From contig DAIEML010000132.1 of assembly GCA_027349615.1 (NCBI GenBank), positions 1 through 6,641 on the forward strand: a stretch of 6,641 bases of DNA. The letters are read 5' to 3'. The notes beneath the pieces are model-generated. The model worked only from the letters and a program-made list of their open reading frames with translations, was not told the DNA's origin and did not search any database. The position numbers and the translations under genes are program-made. This document shows positions 5,293 through 6,641 of this stretch, piece by piece (position 1 is the stretch's first letter; every line of letters starts with the position of its first letter). The DNA comes from Ignavibacteriales bacterium (GTDB lineage Bacteria; Bacteroidota; Ignavibacteria; Ignavibacteriales; Ignavibacteriaceae).

Positions 5293-6641
5293 TTAAAAAT
5301 CTGCGCCTAATGAAATATAAAATTTAGGTTGAGAAAAAGAATTAAAGTTGTATGCCCAGGCAACATCAAATCTAACTAAAAAATAAAGCAGAAATATTCG
5401 AGCACCAAAACCAGTTCCGGTTAATAAATCTTGCGAAACTAAATTTCCATTTGCATCTCGATTAAATAATCTTAGAGTACTATTTTGATTCCATGCCGCA
5501 CCGGCATCAACAAACGCTACGCCCATAATATTACTGAAAAGAACTGGCAAAGCACCAGTGACAAGATATTTAATTAAAGGAAATCGCAATTCCATATTCA
5601 TTAGCCCATATTTAGTTCCGATTTCTTCAGCATAATCATATCCTCTTAATGGAAGCGCTGCAGTTAGAAAAGCAAAATCTGATGGAGAGTTTAATGGAAT
5701 TGTATTATTTGCAAAAGATCTATTAATCCAATTATCAATTCCGCCTAAAAAAAATCTTTGCGGATTAGTTCCCCAAGAATATCCACTTGATAACCTAAAC
5801 GCAAAAGAATAATCAGTCCAGAATCTGAAATAAGTTCTATAATCTCCAAGCAAAGAATAAAACGTTAAATCTTTTTCTGTAATCCCTGGATTTCCCAAAA
5901 AGTCAAATCGATATCTAGTTCCATCAATTGGTGCTGTGTATCCGAATAGAGAATTATCATGAACAAAACTCAAAGTTGGAACAATGTAAGTTGCTTTTTG
6001 GTAAGGATCATTTGGATTATCTAAATTTTCCATAGTAACATTTAGCCAGCTAAGTCCACCCTCAAATCTATAAAACTGATTTAATGGATAACTAAGCGAA
6101 ACAACTGCGCCATAATTTCTAAATCTAAAAAGATCTGTACCATCTGGCCTATCTAAATAAACAAATCTTGCAGTGTGAAAAGTTTCAATTCCGTAATTCA
6201 ATCTTTGTTTCAAATAAAAATATGCAAGGCCATAATCACTATTCTTTAAATCTATTTGAAGACTTGTTTGACCAATAATTCTATAATTTCCTAGGACATC
6301 GCTGAATGATAAAACCGTAGTTCCAAGCAAACCATAAAGAGAACTATAACCAGCATTAGCATAAACAATATCCGGTGAAAAAGTTATTTTGTATCTGTTA
6401 ACTAAGTAATCACCATTCTTGTCTAAATTATCCGTCAGATGAAATTTCGTATTTGTTGTATCTGCAATTTTTATTTTACTTTCATTCTGTTTTTCACCAA
6501 AGACATAATTATTAAAATCAATCTGTACCGAATCACCATAAACATTAGAAACATTCTTTTCATTTGTTGAATCTGTTTCAACTATATTTGATTTTGAAGA
6601 ATCGACTTGATGAATTGCCATATTTGAAACTTCTCTAATCA
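5293..6641 (-). CDS. Omp85/D15-type outer-membrane barrel protein, partial (5' end missing)
   Basis: This is the C-terminal part of a bacterial surface antigen (D15/Omp85) barrel. The first in-window Met (codon at 6621) gives 442 residues, but the frame stays open to the window edge and no signal peptide follows that Met, so the real start lies beyond 6641. Counting from that Met, residues 1-75 are a polar Asn/Asp/Ser/Thr-rich linker and residues 76-442 alternate in short amphipathic beta strands. Omp85 hallmarks are FFLGG (290-294), LRGYDY (325-330, the conserved loop-6 RGY/RGF motif), ELRFPL (344-349), FVDAGAAW (370-377), and a last strand ending in Phe (FYISLGADF), as needed for recognition by the Bam machinery. 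The missing N-terminus could carry POTRA domains (BamA/TamA) or, as in large proteins of this phylum, a TolB-like beta-propeller; the linker and lack of any POTRA next to the barrel make the second more likely. The specific role is unknown. Confidence 0.82.
   Translation of the reverse strand, partial: IREVSNMAIHQVDSSKSNIVETDSTNEKNVSNVYGDSVQIDFNNYVFGEKQNESKIKIADTTNTKFHLTDNLDKNGDYLVNRYKITFSPDIVYANAGYSSLYGLLGTTVLSFSDVLGNYRIIGQTSLQIDLKNSDYGLAYFYLKQRLNYGIETFHTARFVYLDRPDGTDLFRFRNYGAVVSLSYPLNQFYRFEGGLSWLNVTMENLDNPNDPYQKATYIVPTLSFVHDNSLFGYTAPIDGTRYRFDFLGNPGITEKDLTFYSLLGDYRTYFRFWTDYSFAFRLSSGYSWGTNPQRFFLGGIDNWINRSFANNTIPLNSPSDFAFLTAALPLRGYDYAEEIGTKYGLMNMELRFPLIKYLVTGALPVLFSNIMGVAFVDAGAAWNQNSTLRLFNRDANGNLVSQDLLTGTGFGARIFLLYFLVRFDVAWAYNFNSFSQPKFYISLGADF

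Noticed and set aside
1..6641. Search for a novel defence, mobile or CRISPR system
   Set aside because: No repeat array, transposase, integrase, nuclease or toxin-antitoxin pair was seen; nearly all bases belong to conserved housekeeping genes or short spacers.

Overview
The window reads as an ordinary chromosomal segment from an AT-rich, Gram-negative bacterium on the Chlorobi/Ignavibacteria side of the Bacteroidota-Chlorobiota group. By eye G+C is about one third; I did not count it. Three things point there: the gene order prs-rplY-pth-rpsF-ssb-rpsR-rplI, a large outer-membrane surface-antigen barrel, and good Shine-Dalgarno sites together with a canonical -35/-10 promoter. The last two argue against typical Bacteroidetes such as Bacteroides or Flavobacterium, which mostly lack Shine-Dalgarno sites and use a different promoter consensus. 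The lineage is an inference from protein flavour and context, not a database match.

Layout, read along the minus strand (right to left). (1) 6641-5293 is the 3' part of an Omp85/D15-type outer-membrane barrel gene that runs off the right edge. (2) 5023-5283, the only plus-strand gene, encodes an FmdB-family zinc-ribbon protein; its end faces the barrel gene's end across 9 bases. (3) 4889-4230 encodes a lipoprotein with an added C-terminal membrane helix, resembling LppM-type proteins. (4) A strong sigma70-like promoter at 4177-4149 precedes prs-rplY-pth (4102-1905), three closely packed genes for PRPP synthetase, bL25 and peptidyl-tRNA hydrolase. (5) After a 187-base AT-rich gap with a structured leader, rpsF-ssb-rpsR-rplI (1717-66) encodes bS6, SSB, bS18 and bL9. 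It ends at a near-perfect hairpin terminator (7-41).

The seven-gene block joins nucleotide precursor supply (PRPP), ribosome assembly (bL25 on 5S rRNA, bS6 and bS18 on the 30S platform, bL9 on the 50S), peptidyl-tRNA recycling and single-stranded DNA protection. The rpsF leader contains a hairpin followed by CCG and a very strong Shine-Dalgarno site, and looks like the bS6:bS18 autoregulatory RNA.

I found no mobile element, CRISPR array, tRNA, rRNA or novel multi-gene system. The best items for a second look are the rpsF leader, the SSB without the usual C-terminal tip, the doubly anchored lipoprotein and the truncated barrel gene.
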